Positions 11,074 to 22,296 of a DNA stretch of 64,000 nucleotides are shown piece by piece (the first letter of the stretch is position 1; each line of letters opens with the position of its first letter). The translations under genes were made by a program, and so were the position numbers. Under the pieces are notes generated by a model, which had not been told where the DNA came from, did no database searches, and was given only the letters and a program-made list of their open reading frames with translations. Origin of the DNA: Actinomortierella ambigua (Eukaryota > Mortierellomycota > Mortierellomycetes > Mortierellales > Mortierellaceae); contig JAAAJB010000014.1 in NCBI GenBank assembly GCA_016098155.1, positions 1 to 64,000 of the forward strand. Reading direction: 5' to 3'.

Positions 11074-14000
11074 ATGAATATTACCGAAGCTAGCAGCCCT
11101 CCTCCGCCTGCCCACGACCGTTCAACTGTCGTGCCGGCGAACGAGTATTACTCCAACGCAAACTATGTTGCCCGCAACAAGTCATATGGCAGCGTAAGTC
11201 TATTGGTGGTGGTGCCAGTGCGGTGTACAAGTAGATAGTGACATAAATGGAGTGAGAGAGTGAGTGAGAGAGTGAGAGAGAGTGTGTGAGAGAGCATACT
11301 CCAATGGACAGGCTGCTTGCAAGTGAAAGGAGAAGGGACACGCGTAGTCAACACACGCATAAGGGAGACAACAACAACAACAACGGTTTATCTCAGAAAA
11401 AAAAAAAAAAGACCCTGGGCGATGCAATGACACAGAATCAGGGATTCTTTATCTTGACTTTTATGTTTCCAGAGTCAAGCCCCTTTTCTTTTCTGTTTCC
11501 TCCCCTTCTTTTCCCTGTTGCTGTTGCTGTTGCTGTGGACCATGGATTCATTGTCCCACGGAGGAACACAGTCCATCTATTTTCGAGTCTCTGGCATGTG
11601 TTTCGTGTTGCAAAGGGAGGAAGGTGGAGACTGACCACCAAAACAACAACAACAACAAGAGGAAGCAGAGCTGGGCATTCTGTTTTGGGGCATAGCGTGG
11701 GATGGGATTCAGGCTAGTACAGCGACGGCTCTTCCGTGTCTCTCACTCGATACTGCAAGCCTTTCAATGAGAGCATTAGCTGTTGTTTTCTTCTTCTTCT
11801 TCTTGTTCTTGTTCTCCTCCTCCTCCCTCTTCTCCATCATCATTATTATAATCATCATCCTTTGCTGTCCACGGAGCATGGGAGAGTGGCAAAGCGAGGA
11901 CAGGGGATTAGACTAAAGGGAAGGGGTGGGGGAGGGGGGAATTGGTTGGTTGGTTGCGTTCAAGCTGTGGACAGGGGAGAGGGAGAGAGAGAATGGGGGA
12001 GGAGGGATGTCGATAGACATTTTTTTTTGTGCCCAAAGCACCAATCACCCGCCCCACCTCGATTCGTTTCTCCATCTTGCAGCGGTTTAGCTTGCAGCAC
12101 AGAACAGGGTGCGTGCTGCCACTATCGCACTCTAGTAGGAAGCGACCCCCCCCCCTATCAACAAGACGACCATAGGATATGGATGGGTCGCGAGGCAGCA
12201 TTAGTCCAGTGGAAGGAGGATGTGTTTGTGTCTGTGTGGTTGTTGCTGTTTTTTTTTTGTTGTTGTTATCCTTCTCCTTTCCTCGTAGAGTCCCCCTGGG
12301 CCAGGTGGTGTTTGATCCGCCCTTGGGCCCTGTGTATCAGGTGCTCGGACTGTGCTGGGTCGCTGACCTCTTTCTCTCTTTGAACACACGATGAATGAAT
12401 CCATTCCAATAGGCCCAGAAGAAGCCCGCCGTGGCCACCCCTGCTGCTCCTCTTCAGCAACCAGGCCAGCCCGGCTCTGCCGAGAACCCCATTGCACACT
12501 CAGAGACTGCCACAAAGTATAGGAGACCGCGCCGAGGGTCACACGGTATGTTTGCCCACCCATCTCCAACACCTTTGTTTCTTTTCTTTTGGGACAGGTC
12601 CCCACGTCAATGACGACCCCATCAACTTTTCTTCCCGCCCGCATCCATTACCTTCCCTCCCCCTGCTCAGACAACCTCGACTACCTGGCTGCATGACGTC
12701 TAGTTTAGAACAGAAAGAGGGCCATCTCAATTTGGGTTACCCTTAGTGCGTCCTTTGTTCCTTATTTCTTGTCCCTAAAAAAGTATATTTGTTGTTTCGC
12801 GCCCGGTCGCGAATGTTTGCCGATGATTTCCCTACTCCTCTTTCCCGCTTCTCTATGCCCCGTCCGAGGGCCAGCTGTCATTTCGATGGACGCTATTTTG
12901 GTATTTTCGGGCAATATATCCAACAACTTCATATGGACTAACAACAAACTACATTCTTCTCAATTCAAAAACTCACAGATGACAAGTCAACCAAACCAAG
13001 ACGGTTCTTGATCGATGTGGAAGAGACACAGCGACTAATCTTGGAGCAGGAAGACACCGATGGCGATTTCCAGATCACTATCAACGACATGGGCCCCAAG
13101 GTCATCACCCTTGGCACGGCCGATTCCGCTGGATTCAACAAGTATGACATCCGGGGGACGTACATGTTGAGTAATCTGTTGCAGGAGCTCTCGCTTGCTC
13201 AGGACTATGGTCGAAAGTACATTGTTCTGGACGAGGCGAGACTGAACGAGAACCCCGTCGACCGCCTCTCGCGCATGATCCGACATCACTTTTGGGATGG
13301 TCTCACGCGGCGTATTGATGCAGAGGGACTGGAGATGATTGCCAATGATCCCAAGAACCGGTCCAAGAACACTGCTCCCAGGATCTACATCCCTTATGGC
13401 GAAGACGAGGTGCTGCAGTATTACCAGAATGTCGCCAAAACCAAACCCCAGCTCAACCTGACGGTCGAGCAGCTACCCGAGAAGATCACCCCAGAGTATG
13501 TCCAATCGATTAATGACCGGCCGGGTATCCTGGCGCTGGCCATGACAAAGTTTGTCGACGAGGAGGGTCACGAGACACTCAAGGGCGTGCCGTTTGTCGT
13601 GCCGGGCGGTCGTTTTAATGAGATGTATGGATGGGATTCGTACTTTGAGTCTCTTGGTCTTTTGGTCGATGGCCGTCTCGAGCTGGCCAAGGGCATGGTG
13701 GACAACTTTGTCTATGAGATTCAGCACTATGGAAAGATTTTGAATGCCAACCGAAGCTACTACCTGTGCCGCACGCAGCCACCGTTCTTGACCGACATGA
13801 TGCTCAAAGTGTACGACCGCCTTCCATTCAGCCTAGAGTTGGAGAATAAGCAGTGGCTTGCCACTGCCCTGACGACGGCGATCAAGGAGTATCTCACTGT
13901 CTGGATGTCGGAACCGCGTTATGATCCCGTGTCTGGATTAACACGGTTCTACAGCGAGGGCATCGGTATGCCGCCAGAGACGGAGGCGACGCACTTTGAC

Positions 14001-15361
14001 CATGTGATTAAGCCATATGCGGATGCGATGGGTCTGTCGATCGAGGAGTATAGTCTTCGATACAATGCAGGAGAGCTCAAGGAGGAGGAACTGGACACGT
14101 ACTTTATCCACGATCGCGCCGTCCGAGAGTCTGGTCACGACACGACGTACCGTCTAGACAACTGCTGTGCAGACATTGCTACGATTGATCTCAACTCTTT
14201 GCTGTACAAGTATGAGATGGACATTGCCGAGACGATCCAGTCCATCTTTGGCGACTCGTTTGAGACACCGTTCTTTTCCAGTTATGAGACCAAATCGACG
14301 GGTGAGGGGGCGGCAGGAGAGCAACCGGCGACAGTCATGCACACGTCTGCAGAATGGTTTGAGCGTGCGCGTCTCCGCCAGGAGAGGATCAACAAGTATT
14401 GCTGGAACGAGGAGCGCGGTATGTTCTTTGACTATGACACCCGCCTTCAAAAGCAGGGCACCTACGAAAGCGTCACCACTTTTTACACCATGTGGGCAGG
14501 ATGCGCCGATCGTGATAAGGCCGAGACGATGATGTAAGTTTTTTTTTTCTTTTGTCCACGCTTTTGCTCTTTTTCTTTGCCTGCTCTATGGTTGCTCAAG
14601 GTGATTTTGCGCACCCCTTCTCATTGTGTTTGAGCCATATCTTCCTTTGCCTTTTGTTTTGTTCTCTCTCTTTTTTTTCATGGCATGAATGTCGCTTTAG
14701 GGAGAAAGCACTCCCACTGTTTGAGGTGAAGGGAGGATTAGTATCTGGTACGGAGTGCTCTCGCGGATTGATCACGCTGGATAGACCTAATCGTCAGTGG
14801 GACTATCCCTTCGGCTGGGCGCCGCATCAGATTGTGTCCTGGATTGGGTTTGAAAAGTATGGTTTCCTGGAAGAAGCCAAACGCTGCTGCTACCGATGGC
14901 TGTATACGTAAGTATATTTTTATCTCCTAGTGTGGTTTGGCTATGTATGATGTCAATGTGGGGTGTTGAGTAGAAGAACTCATGGCCTCTCTCTCTCTCT
15001 CTCCCCCTTTTTTTTGTACAATAGCATCACAAAGTCATTCGTGGACTTTAACGGTGTAGTTCCAGAGAAATTCGATGTGGTCAATCTGACGCATCGAGTA
15101 CAGGTCGAGTATGGCAACGTGGGAGTGGATTTCAAGTTCATCCCACGCGAGGGCTTTGGTTGGATGAATGCATCCTACCAAGTCGGACTCGGATACATGG
15201 ACCGTGGGCTGCGACGAGCGCTCGGAGCAGTGATGGACCCCACCCGGGTGTTTGAGGTGCGATGCAGGACGCAGGAGACGGCCAATCTCAACAACAGCTT
15301 TGTGGAGCAGCCACCAGATGTCACAACTCGTCTGCGGCGGCCTGGGTCGCTGCGCAGATAA
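11074..15361 (+). CDS. NTH1: Neutral trehalase (GH37)
   Basis: Five exons (11074-11193, 12413-12545, 12979-14533, 14701-14907, 15025-15361) encode 783 residues; yeast Nth1 has 751. The enzyme hydrolyses cytosolic trehalose to two glucose and ends the stored-carbohydrate or stress phase. The N-terminal tail has a basophilic kinase site RRPRRGS (S83), the kind PKA uses to activate fungal neutral trehalases. The EF-like calcium loop [12 protein letters not shown] follows. Both GH37 signatures are present: [14 protein letters not shown] near residue 293 and [12 protein letters not shown] in exon 4. There is no signal peptide, which separates it from acid trehalase. Intron 1 is unusually long (1219 bases). 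The first exon is supported by in-frame joining through to the PKA-site exon, but its start codon is less certain than the rest. Confidence 0.93.
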
Positions 15362-16777
15362 GGAGGCGATGGAGGGGTGGCGAGACGTGTGGCGGGGTGT
15401 CGAGCTACTCACACCCCCGATTGTGTGCTGCACATGAAGAGCTAAGGCGGACCCCCGAACGGAGAGGGCGCCTTGGCAATCCCGCAATAGAGCATCACAC
15501 CGAGTGTTCTGTGCGATCGTCCAGGGCCTGTCGCGGGGCATCAACAGACGAGAGGAGAGGAAGAGAAAGAGGAAGAACATCAAATACAGTCAATTCTTCA
15601 AAAAAAAAAAAAAAAAAAAAAGCGGGCCCATCCGTTTCTTTTCTCTTTCTNNNNNNNNNNAAAGCGTGGCCATGCATTTTCTGACTATGACAAGTGTTGG
15701 ATGTCAAGCATGTGCTAGCCATGCAGCTTGATCTGTTAGGCTCCTCTTATTTTTTTCTTTGACTATATTTTTCAAATGCAGAGCATCGACGACGTTTTTA
15801 GCTTTATGCTTTTATCGTGTCAGACAAAACCCCCCCTTCAGTGGTTGATACCTGCGTTGTTGCAATGCGCCGCACCACAATGTTCCTCTTTGTTGCATGC
15901 CAAACGGTTTCTCCTCTCCCTTGTTTTCTTGTTCTTTTGGTTTTCTAATTCGGTCCCCATTTTTTGAACCCCCCCAGTTCTTCCTATTTCATATGGTAGG
16001 AAACAAAGCGCTATTGGAACGCATGGGGGGGGGGTGTAGTACAACAGCTCGATTGCTCCACAAGTCGCGAGACGAACTTTGAGCGGGCATCGGCGGGGGG
16101 ATCTACGTTTATGTTTTTTTTCCTCTTGTCCGTTTCGCCTACACTTTGTGTCGCGTTGACATTGGAAGGGAGAGGTGGTGAGGGGGGGTTAGGAGTGAAT
16201 TCTAGAGAGTAAAGAGAAAGGAAGGACGGGGAGTGGAATGGAAGGGTGTGACGAAGGTGAACAAGGTTCTTGTGTATCAAAAAGTTGCTATTGGCACCTG
16301 ATGCTCGGGTACGTACTCGTATCGTTTTTCCGGAGCATGGTTCGTTGGCTCCGCTAGCAGAGGAAGGGAAAGAAGGGGAAAGGGCGAAAGGTGTGGATGG
16401 AACCAACACGCTAATCCATCTGTTCTTTTTTTCATTTTTGAGATCTCGTCTTTTTTTTCAGTCCTTCATTTTCTGAACAAGCCACTGTGCTGGTCTGTCC
16501 GTCAACGCTTCTGTTTCGGCCCTCTCCCTTTTCTTTCTTTCTTCTTACTTCTTCTTACCTCTTGTACTTGCCACGACCTGTCTTCCACACCATTCTTTTC
16601 TTCACTTCTCAAACCCTTCGTTTCTTCTCGCCCGTTGTTCCTCTCCTTCCAAGTAACCGACTTTCACTCACTCTTATTATCCACCTGCACGTCTCGCTCG
16701 CTCAACATAACCAACTAAACCTCCCGCCAGCCTTTGAGAACGCCACCTTCCCTCTTCCCCTCCCTTCCCTTGCCACC
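15362..16777. other. Intergenic with assembly gap
   Basis: This spacer contains a 22-base A run (15600-15621), the N gap and a long CT-rich leader before RAD6. The gap may hide additional bases. No gene is recognised. Confidence 0.5.
15651..15660. other. Assembly gap (10 N)
   Basis: Ten N bases lie shortly after a 22-base A run, so a homopolymer-related assembly break is likely. The true gap length is unknown. Confidence 0.99.
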
Positions 16778-18478
16778 ATGTCGACCCCAACCCGCCGTCG
16801 TTTGATGAGAGATTTCAAGCGCCTGCAGAGCGATCCCCCAGGCGGCATCTCCGGTGCACCATGCTCAGACAACATTATGCTGTGGAACGCAGTGATTTTC
16901 GGACCAGGTAATAAAAACCGAATGCCTGAGCCATGACAAACAGCGACAGCTCATGACGAGGAGGGAGCCAACGCAAACAACATACCAATATCCTCTTTTG
17001 CCCTTTTTTGATTTCATTGAGCCCTTTTATACATTTTTTTTCCTCCAATGTATATGAACTGGTTTCGAGTGGTCTTTTTCTTGTCATGAACCCTTTTTTT
17101 TATTCTTCTCCAACCAGAAACACATGAAGGGCATTTGGAATGGAGGAAGGTGTATGTGTAGCAAGACAGGTTACAACGATGTGGAGAACGAGGAGGGGGT
17201 CATGGCACCGGTCACCGTTCTCGAAGCTCTATTCTTTTTTTTTTATTATCCCGCAGCCCAGCTCACCAACGCTCCCCCTCGACGAACCGCATACAATGCA
17301 TAGCCCTTTTTATTATGTTCCTCTGAGACATTGGGCACACGGACACCTTGCCCCCCCCCAACCAGTTGTGTTTATGTCTGTGTAGAGGTGGCTACGTAGT
17401 TTTGGGGGAAGGAGGGATGCAGCCAGCCTGTGATGGGATGAGGCGAGGGAAGGACGATTAGTCAATGGATGGTAACGCAAGCCGACGAAGGAGGCTCTGT
17501 TTTGGGGCTATGGAGGTGCAAGCCCAGAAAGGCTGGATTAGGGCTACCCCACTTGTCGTAAAGTTGGCTGAGCAAACCAAGGAGAGGGGGGCGGTGTGGC
17601 GTGTTGCGGAGGCTGGAAATAGGGGTGGGGGGGAGATATGAGGAGGCAAAGCTGTTTTGACAGCATGGGTGCATGGGGGAGTAAAGTAAGTAGGGAAAGG
17701 GGGTAACACAGCTGGAGGGAAGGGGGTTGTATGAACACCTATCGCCACGGAACAACACCACCCATGGCATTAAAAAAAGAATGGGCAACAACAACCCCTA
17801 TATTGATAGACACGGAATGCCACAGACGCACACGCACTATACACGCACTACACACATACGCATACACACACTGCCCTCCCTCTCTCCTATCTGCCTGCCC
17901 GCCACATATGCAACCATATACACACAGGATATCTGCTGATCAGTGTCATGATGGCATGTCCCATCTGCTTATGCTCCCCCCCTTGTCAATCAATCTATCT
18001 ATCTATGGGCCTATATTGTTTCGTGATCATCCGTTCGATTACATACTGCACGAGTAGCTCCTACCCTTCCAGGCTATTTTAGCTTACTCAATGAGTTCTC
18101 GTACTGACGCTCTCACTTTCTCTCTCTCTCTCTCTCTCTTCTTCCTGAATAGCGGACACGCCCTTTGAGGATGGTACGTTCAAGTTGGCACTGCAGTTTG
18201 ACGAGACATACCCGAACAAGCCGCCGACAGTCAAGTTTGTGTCGCGCATGTTCCATCCAAACGTGTATGCCAACGGCGAGCTGTGTTTAGACATTTTGCA
18301 GAACCGGTGGTCGCCCACATACGATGTTGCTGCTATCTTGACCTCGATCCAGTCGTTGCTGCATGACCCCAACCCAAACTCGCCTGCTAATGCAGAGGCC
18401 GCCAACTTGTATCGCGAGAACAGGAAGGAATACCAGCGTCGCGTTCGCGAGATTGTCGAGGCTTCCTGGGAGTGTTAA
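16778..18478 (+). CDS. RAD6: Ubiquitin-conjugating enzyme E2 RAD6/UBC2
   Basis: Two exons (16778-16907 and 18153-18478) encode 151 residues, the normal RAD6 length. RAD6 pairs with Rad18 to monoubiquitinate PCNA in damage tolerance, with Bre1 for histone H2B, and with Ubr1 in N-degron turnover. The N-terminus [16 protein letters not shown] is diagnostic of RAD6. The join restores [14 protein letters not shown]. The active-site cysteine is C88 in NGELCLDIL, followed by the conserved block [16 protein letters not shown]. The chain ends in SWEC without the acidic tail seen in S. cerevisiae Rad6, as in animals and fission yeast. The single intron is 1245 bases, long for a fungus, with CT repeats before the acceptor. 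The start codon has a good context (CACCATGTC). Confidence 0.96.
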
Positions 18479-19366
18479 AAAGCAGAAGATAAACAGAAGA
18501 CTGTGCACAGGATTTTTTTTTGCTATCGTGGTAGGGGAGGTAGCGTCTCCCTCCCCTTGCCACACTTTCACTCTTTCCACCCCTTCCTTCATATTCTTTC
18601 CCAAGCAACGTTCCTCTTCCGATGATTGCCAGGTGCGGATGCAGAAAAAAAAAGCAAGACTTCTTCATGGGATTGTGTAGAAAGCATGGTCATCTAGTGC
18701 ATCGTTTCCGTACCCTACCCCTCTTCTCCCACCCACCTTGCTTCAGCTTTCAGTCGGATTGACGGTAAACGATTGACTTGATGTTTTTTTTTTCTCAGAA
18801 GGAAGAAAAAGAAAAGATTCCGAGGATCACTCTTTGCCCCACTTGCTTATCCTTCCATCCACGTCTGCAACTCCTACTTTCTCTCCCCTGTGATTCAACA
18901 CAAAGTGATCACACCCACAACAATCCATAGCAAAGAAAAATCACACACACAAAAAAAAAAAAAAAAGATACAGAATAAAAAGAAAAAAAAAGTGCACCAA
19001 GGAACCAACCATCTTTTCCAAGGTTTGAAAAGACGGATCAGTTTGCGTTGATGCCAATACACTGGATTGTTCCTGAAAGAAGAAGGGAGGTGGCGGACAA
19101 AAAGAAAAAAAAAGGCAACCGCCAATGGTCAACTTTCAAAGTTTCCCCATTGTTCTCAAGGAGACTTCCCTCATACTATCCAGACTTGTGTGCTTTTAAT
19201 GATTCCGATGTAGGTAAGTCAAAGAAGAAAAAAAAAAGGAAAGAAGGATACGACTCCAGTCCTATCTGGCAGCCATGATCCGCGTCTATAATATGTTGGT
19301 GATTGGGTGCTTGGTAAGAGAAGGAAATGAAAAAAGAAGTGTGTAGTAAGATCCCGAATTGGTTCC
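18479..19366. other. Convergent spacer RAD6 / mL59
   Basis: This contains the 3' regions of two converging genes. It is rich in A/T runs and has no open frame with family features. Confidence 0.5.
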
Positions 19367-20222
19367 TTAGAAAGGCAGAGTGCTCTTTGTCTTGACCTTT
19401 TCAGCAGCCTTGGTCTATTAAGTACAAGGCGAAAAAAGGGCGCAAAGGTTAGATGACAGCTTCTCTCGTGAGTGCCCAGCCAACGCTGGGTAGCATAGAT
19501 CCGGAATATCTGATCACGGCATGTTGATCATTGATCCAACATGTATTGAAGCTAGGAAACGTACTGCCTTCCAGGTATCGATCGTCTTGGGCATATCAGC
19601 AAGAGCCTTGACGATCTTGGCCTCCCTATTTTGTTTTCAAAATAAATTAAAAAGAAAAGGAGTTTCCACATATGGGATCAGAGATTAACATCTCGACAAC
19701 AGGTAAATGCCTTTTCTCAACCATTCTCGTACAGAAAAAAACAAATATTTACCTCTCAGGCCGTTTCCGATCATGGACACGACCCTTATCAGGCTTGCCC
19801 ATCCGCACCGTCTTTCCAACCGACTCGACCTTTGGTGGCAGGTTGAGGAACTCCAAGGGCTTGACTCCCGTCACAGCAGCAGCAGCTCCCGTATCCTGCT
19901 GGGCGACATTCATGGCAATACCGGCCCTTTCCAGGCGGGCGGCCTTCTTGCGCAGATCGGCCAGGACTCTTGCCGAGACCTTGGCCTGCTGCCAACGCAT
20001 CTTGGTCCGGGTCTGGGTCGAGCCGTCGGCGGCGGTGAACGAGACTGGGGCGGCGCCCTTGACGGGGACCCATTGGTGGGCATAGTCGGACTGGGGTCGG
20101 ATGCGGAGACCCGTCAGCGAACGGTTGAATGTGGCCGGGTGCGAGAGGAGCTGCTTAAAGTGATGGGATGTTGAGGCGGAGGCCGCTGATGCGACCGTTG
20201 TTGTCGCTACCTTGGAGGCCAT
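19367..20222 (-). CDS. Mitochondrial large-subunit ribosomal protein, mL59 (MRPL25) family
   Basis: Three exons on the minus strand (19753-20222, 19565-19625, 19367-19414) encode 192 residues. The N-terminus MASKVATTTVASAASASTSHH is rich in Ala, Ser and Thr with few acids, which suits mitochondrial import. The middle carries a basic helical stretch (KMRWQQAKVSARVLADLRKK) and the spliced tail reads ERxAKIVKALADMPKTIDTW, resembling the C-terminal helix of fungal MRPL25/mL59 proteins. The assignment rests on overall pattern, length and that tail. A different mitoribosomal protein is the main alternative. Both introns are short with clean GT/AG ends. The gene is transcribed away from RPS21 with a 309-base shared promoter. 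Confidence 0.7.
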
Positions 20223-20531
20223 TTTTTTTAAATGTATGAGGTTATGTAAGGTAGGGTAATTGAATGGGCACAGGCAAGGGGACCGACTCACAACACGGAC
20301 TGACAGGAGAGAGTGGAGGGGGGGGGGACCTGTTTGCCACCACCCGCTCCCCCCTCAGAGCGGGGTGGCTTACTCTTTTTCTTTTTTTTGCGTCGCCAAA
20401 ATCGACACACTCACGTGACTGAATGGGAACAGGGGGAGACTGGGGAGCTGACCGTAAAAAGTTTTTCTGGTGTGAATTGCGGGATCTCCCTCTTTGTTGC
20501 TTCAAACAATCTCGGCACCTTGCTCATCAAA
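20223..20531. promoter_or_regulatory. Divergent promoter of mL59 and RPS21
   Basis: The 309 bases separating the start codons of a mitochondrial and a cytosolic ribosomal protein gene must hold both promoters. It contains a G-run (20317-20328), a C-run and A/T tracts. No TATA box is evident. I could not identify a specific ribosomal-protein-gene factor site. Confidence 0.6.
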
Positions 20532-21716
20532 ATGGAGACCCCTCTTATTTCCCTCGAGACCTACGTCCCCCGCAAGTGGCAAGTCAACAAACCTCGGGTC
20601 ACCAGTTGTCCCTGACGAAGGAGAGGAGGAGGAGGAAAGAGGAAGGACACTCTGATCTCGACGATCTATGGAGAAAAAAAAAACGCAGGAGGAAATCAGG
20701 AGAATGCACGAAATGGTCATGGGGAGACTAGGATCCATCACTGTCCAGATCGCATCATTTCCGGGCCAGCATCATTACGGGGATCACCAGGATCATCCTC
20801 ATCCAGACATCATTGCATGACGAACCCAACATCAAATCTCGTCCATCGCCTCATTCTCAGATGACTTTGAGCTTGGAGAGCCTTTGTCTGGAGGAGGAGA
20901 TAGGGACAAGTTTTACTACTTGAGACAACCGACATCCGCTCCCTGTTCTCGGCTCGACTCCTTCCGCAACTCTTCGCCTACATACTCTATTGGCTCATCA
21001 CCATCACCATCGTCGCCTGTGTTGGATATCGTCTTCAGTGCCTCAGCATGCTTTACATTGGGCAATCACCTCCAGCTTTTTTGATATTCGCCAGCATTTT
21101 TTTCTTCTGGACACGAGCAGCACACCTGCCTTTTTCATTGTAGCAATGTCGACGCAACAGGGGACATTGGGATATCAGGGTCCAGTTGGCCTTTATCATT
21201 GGGAGTTCCTCTTTCCTCCTCTCCTATGAGAACCCCCCCCCAGTCTTGGGTTACGAGCGGCAGATTATTAACAGCTCGTTTCTTTGCTTTTTCTTTTATC
21301 AATAACAGCTCTGCCACTAACCGCCTGATCGGCGCCAAGGACCACGCCTCGGTCCAGCTCAACATTGGTGATGTTGATGAGAACGGTCGCTACACCGGCT
21401 CCTTCACCACCTATGCTTTCTGCGGCTACGTTCGTGCCCAGAGCGAGGCTGATGACTCCCTCAACCGCCTTGCCACCAAGGATGGTCGTAAGTTTTTCGT
21501 CCCTTATCTTTTTATTTTTGTTTGAGCTATCGTTCTTTCTTACATTTTTTTGGTCTGATACTAATCGTTTTTTTTTATCTCTCGCTTCTCTCACTCTTTT
21601 TTTTAATGCCTATATTTCGCTTCCGTCAACCCTCTATGATATCAAACACTTCTCCACTCCCCTCTGGAATCAATTCGTCTATAGTCCTGTCCATGGTCTG
21701 GAGCTACCAGAAGTAA
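20532..21716 (+). CDS. RPS21: 40S ribosomal protein S21 (eS21)
   Basis: Three exons (20532-20578, 21309-21487, 21685-21716) encode 85 residues; yeast Rps21 has 87. The protein sits on the small ribosomal subunit and is needed for 18S rRNA 3' end maturation. The body [20 protein letters not shown] and [20 protein letters not shown] matches the family closely, and the tail VWSYQK matches yeast VWSYSR. Exon 1 supplies YVPRK. The conserved PRKCSATN junction is obtained only if intron 1 starts with GC (TG|GCAAGT). A GT three bases upstream (AA|GTGGCA) also keeps frame but would turn K-C into one Asn. The 730-base first intron is long for so small a gene. Confidence 0.93.
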
Positions 21717-22296
21717 ATTTGTTCCACTCCTTTAAGCGGAACAATCAGTTTTTCTTTTGGTCGTCATAACAACCATGCACAACAATTTTTTTTTTTCCTT
21801 CGATCATGTTGAGAAACCCCTATTTTGTTGCATGGGAGACAATGATGTGTTTTATTTTTTTTCCAGTCCACACCCACTTTGGGGAAAGGAGAGCTTTCTT
21901 TTTTTTTTATCCCAGAGCAAAATGCGAGAACCCATGGCCATTTTCCTCAACGAGTTGTTTAAATAACAATTCTTGAAGGGGACCGCCTGTAAAAACTACA
22001 AAACTTTTTTTGTCCAAAATAAAAACACCCTTTTTTTCATGTGCGTTTTTTTTTTCTCTTTGGGATTCTTTTTTATATAATGCGAGTTTGGAATGGATGT
22101 GTCTTTGGGTGTGGGTGTTTGTTCTACAATGCTATGGCACAATTTTTTTTTGTTAAAAAAAATGAAGAAACTCTTTCTATCACGGTTCATTTTTTCCGAC
22201 TTCTAAATCTCACTTCTGAAGGAGAGTGAAGGATGTCAGGGTGATGTCAGGGGGGGGGGGGGGGGGCAGTTCTAACGCTGTCTTTTTTTTAATAGC
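21717..22296. other. Convergent spacer RPS21 / glyoxal oxidase
   Basis: This spacer is very A/T-rich with many T runs, plus a 17-base G run at 22250-22266 just beyond the oxidase stop codon. No gene is recognised. Confidence 0.5.

Noticed and set aside
15504..15731. Open frames running across the N gap
   Set aside because: Their openness depends on unknown bases and on an A-run; no protein feature is present.
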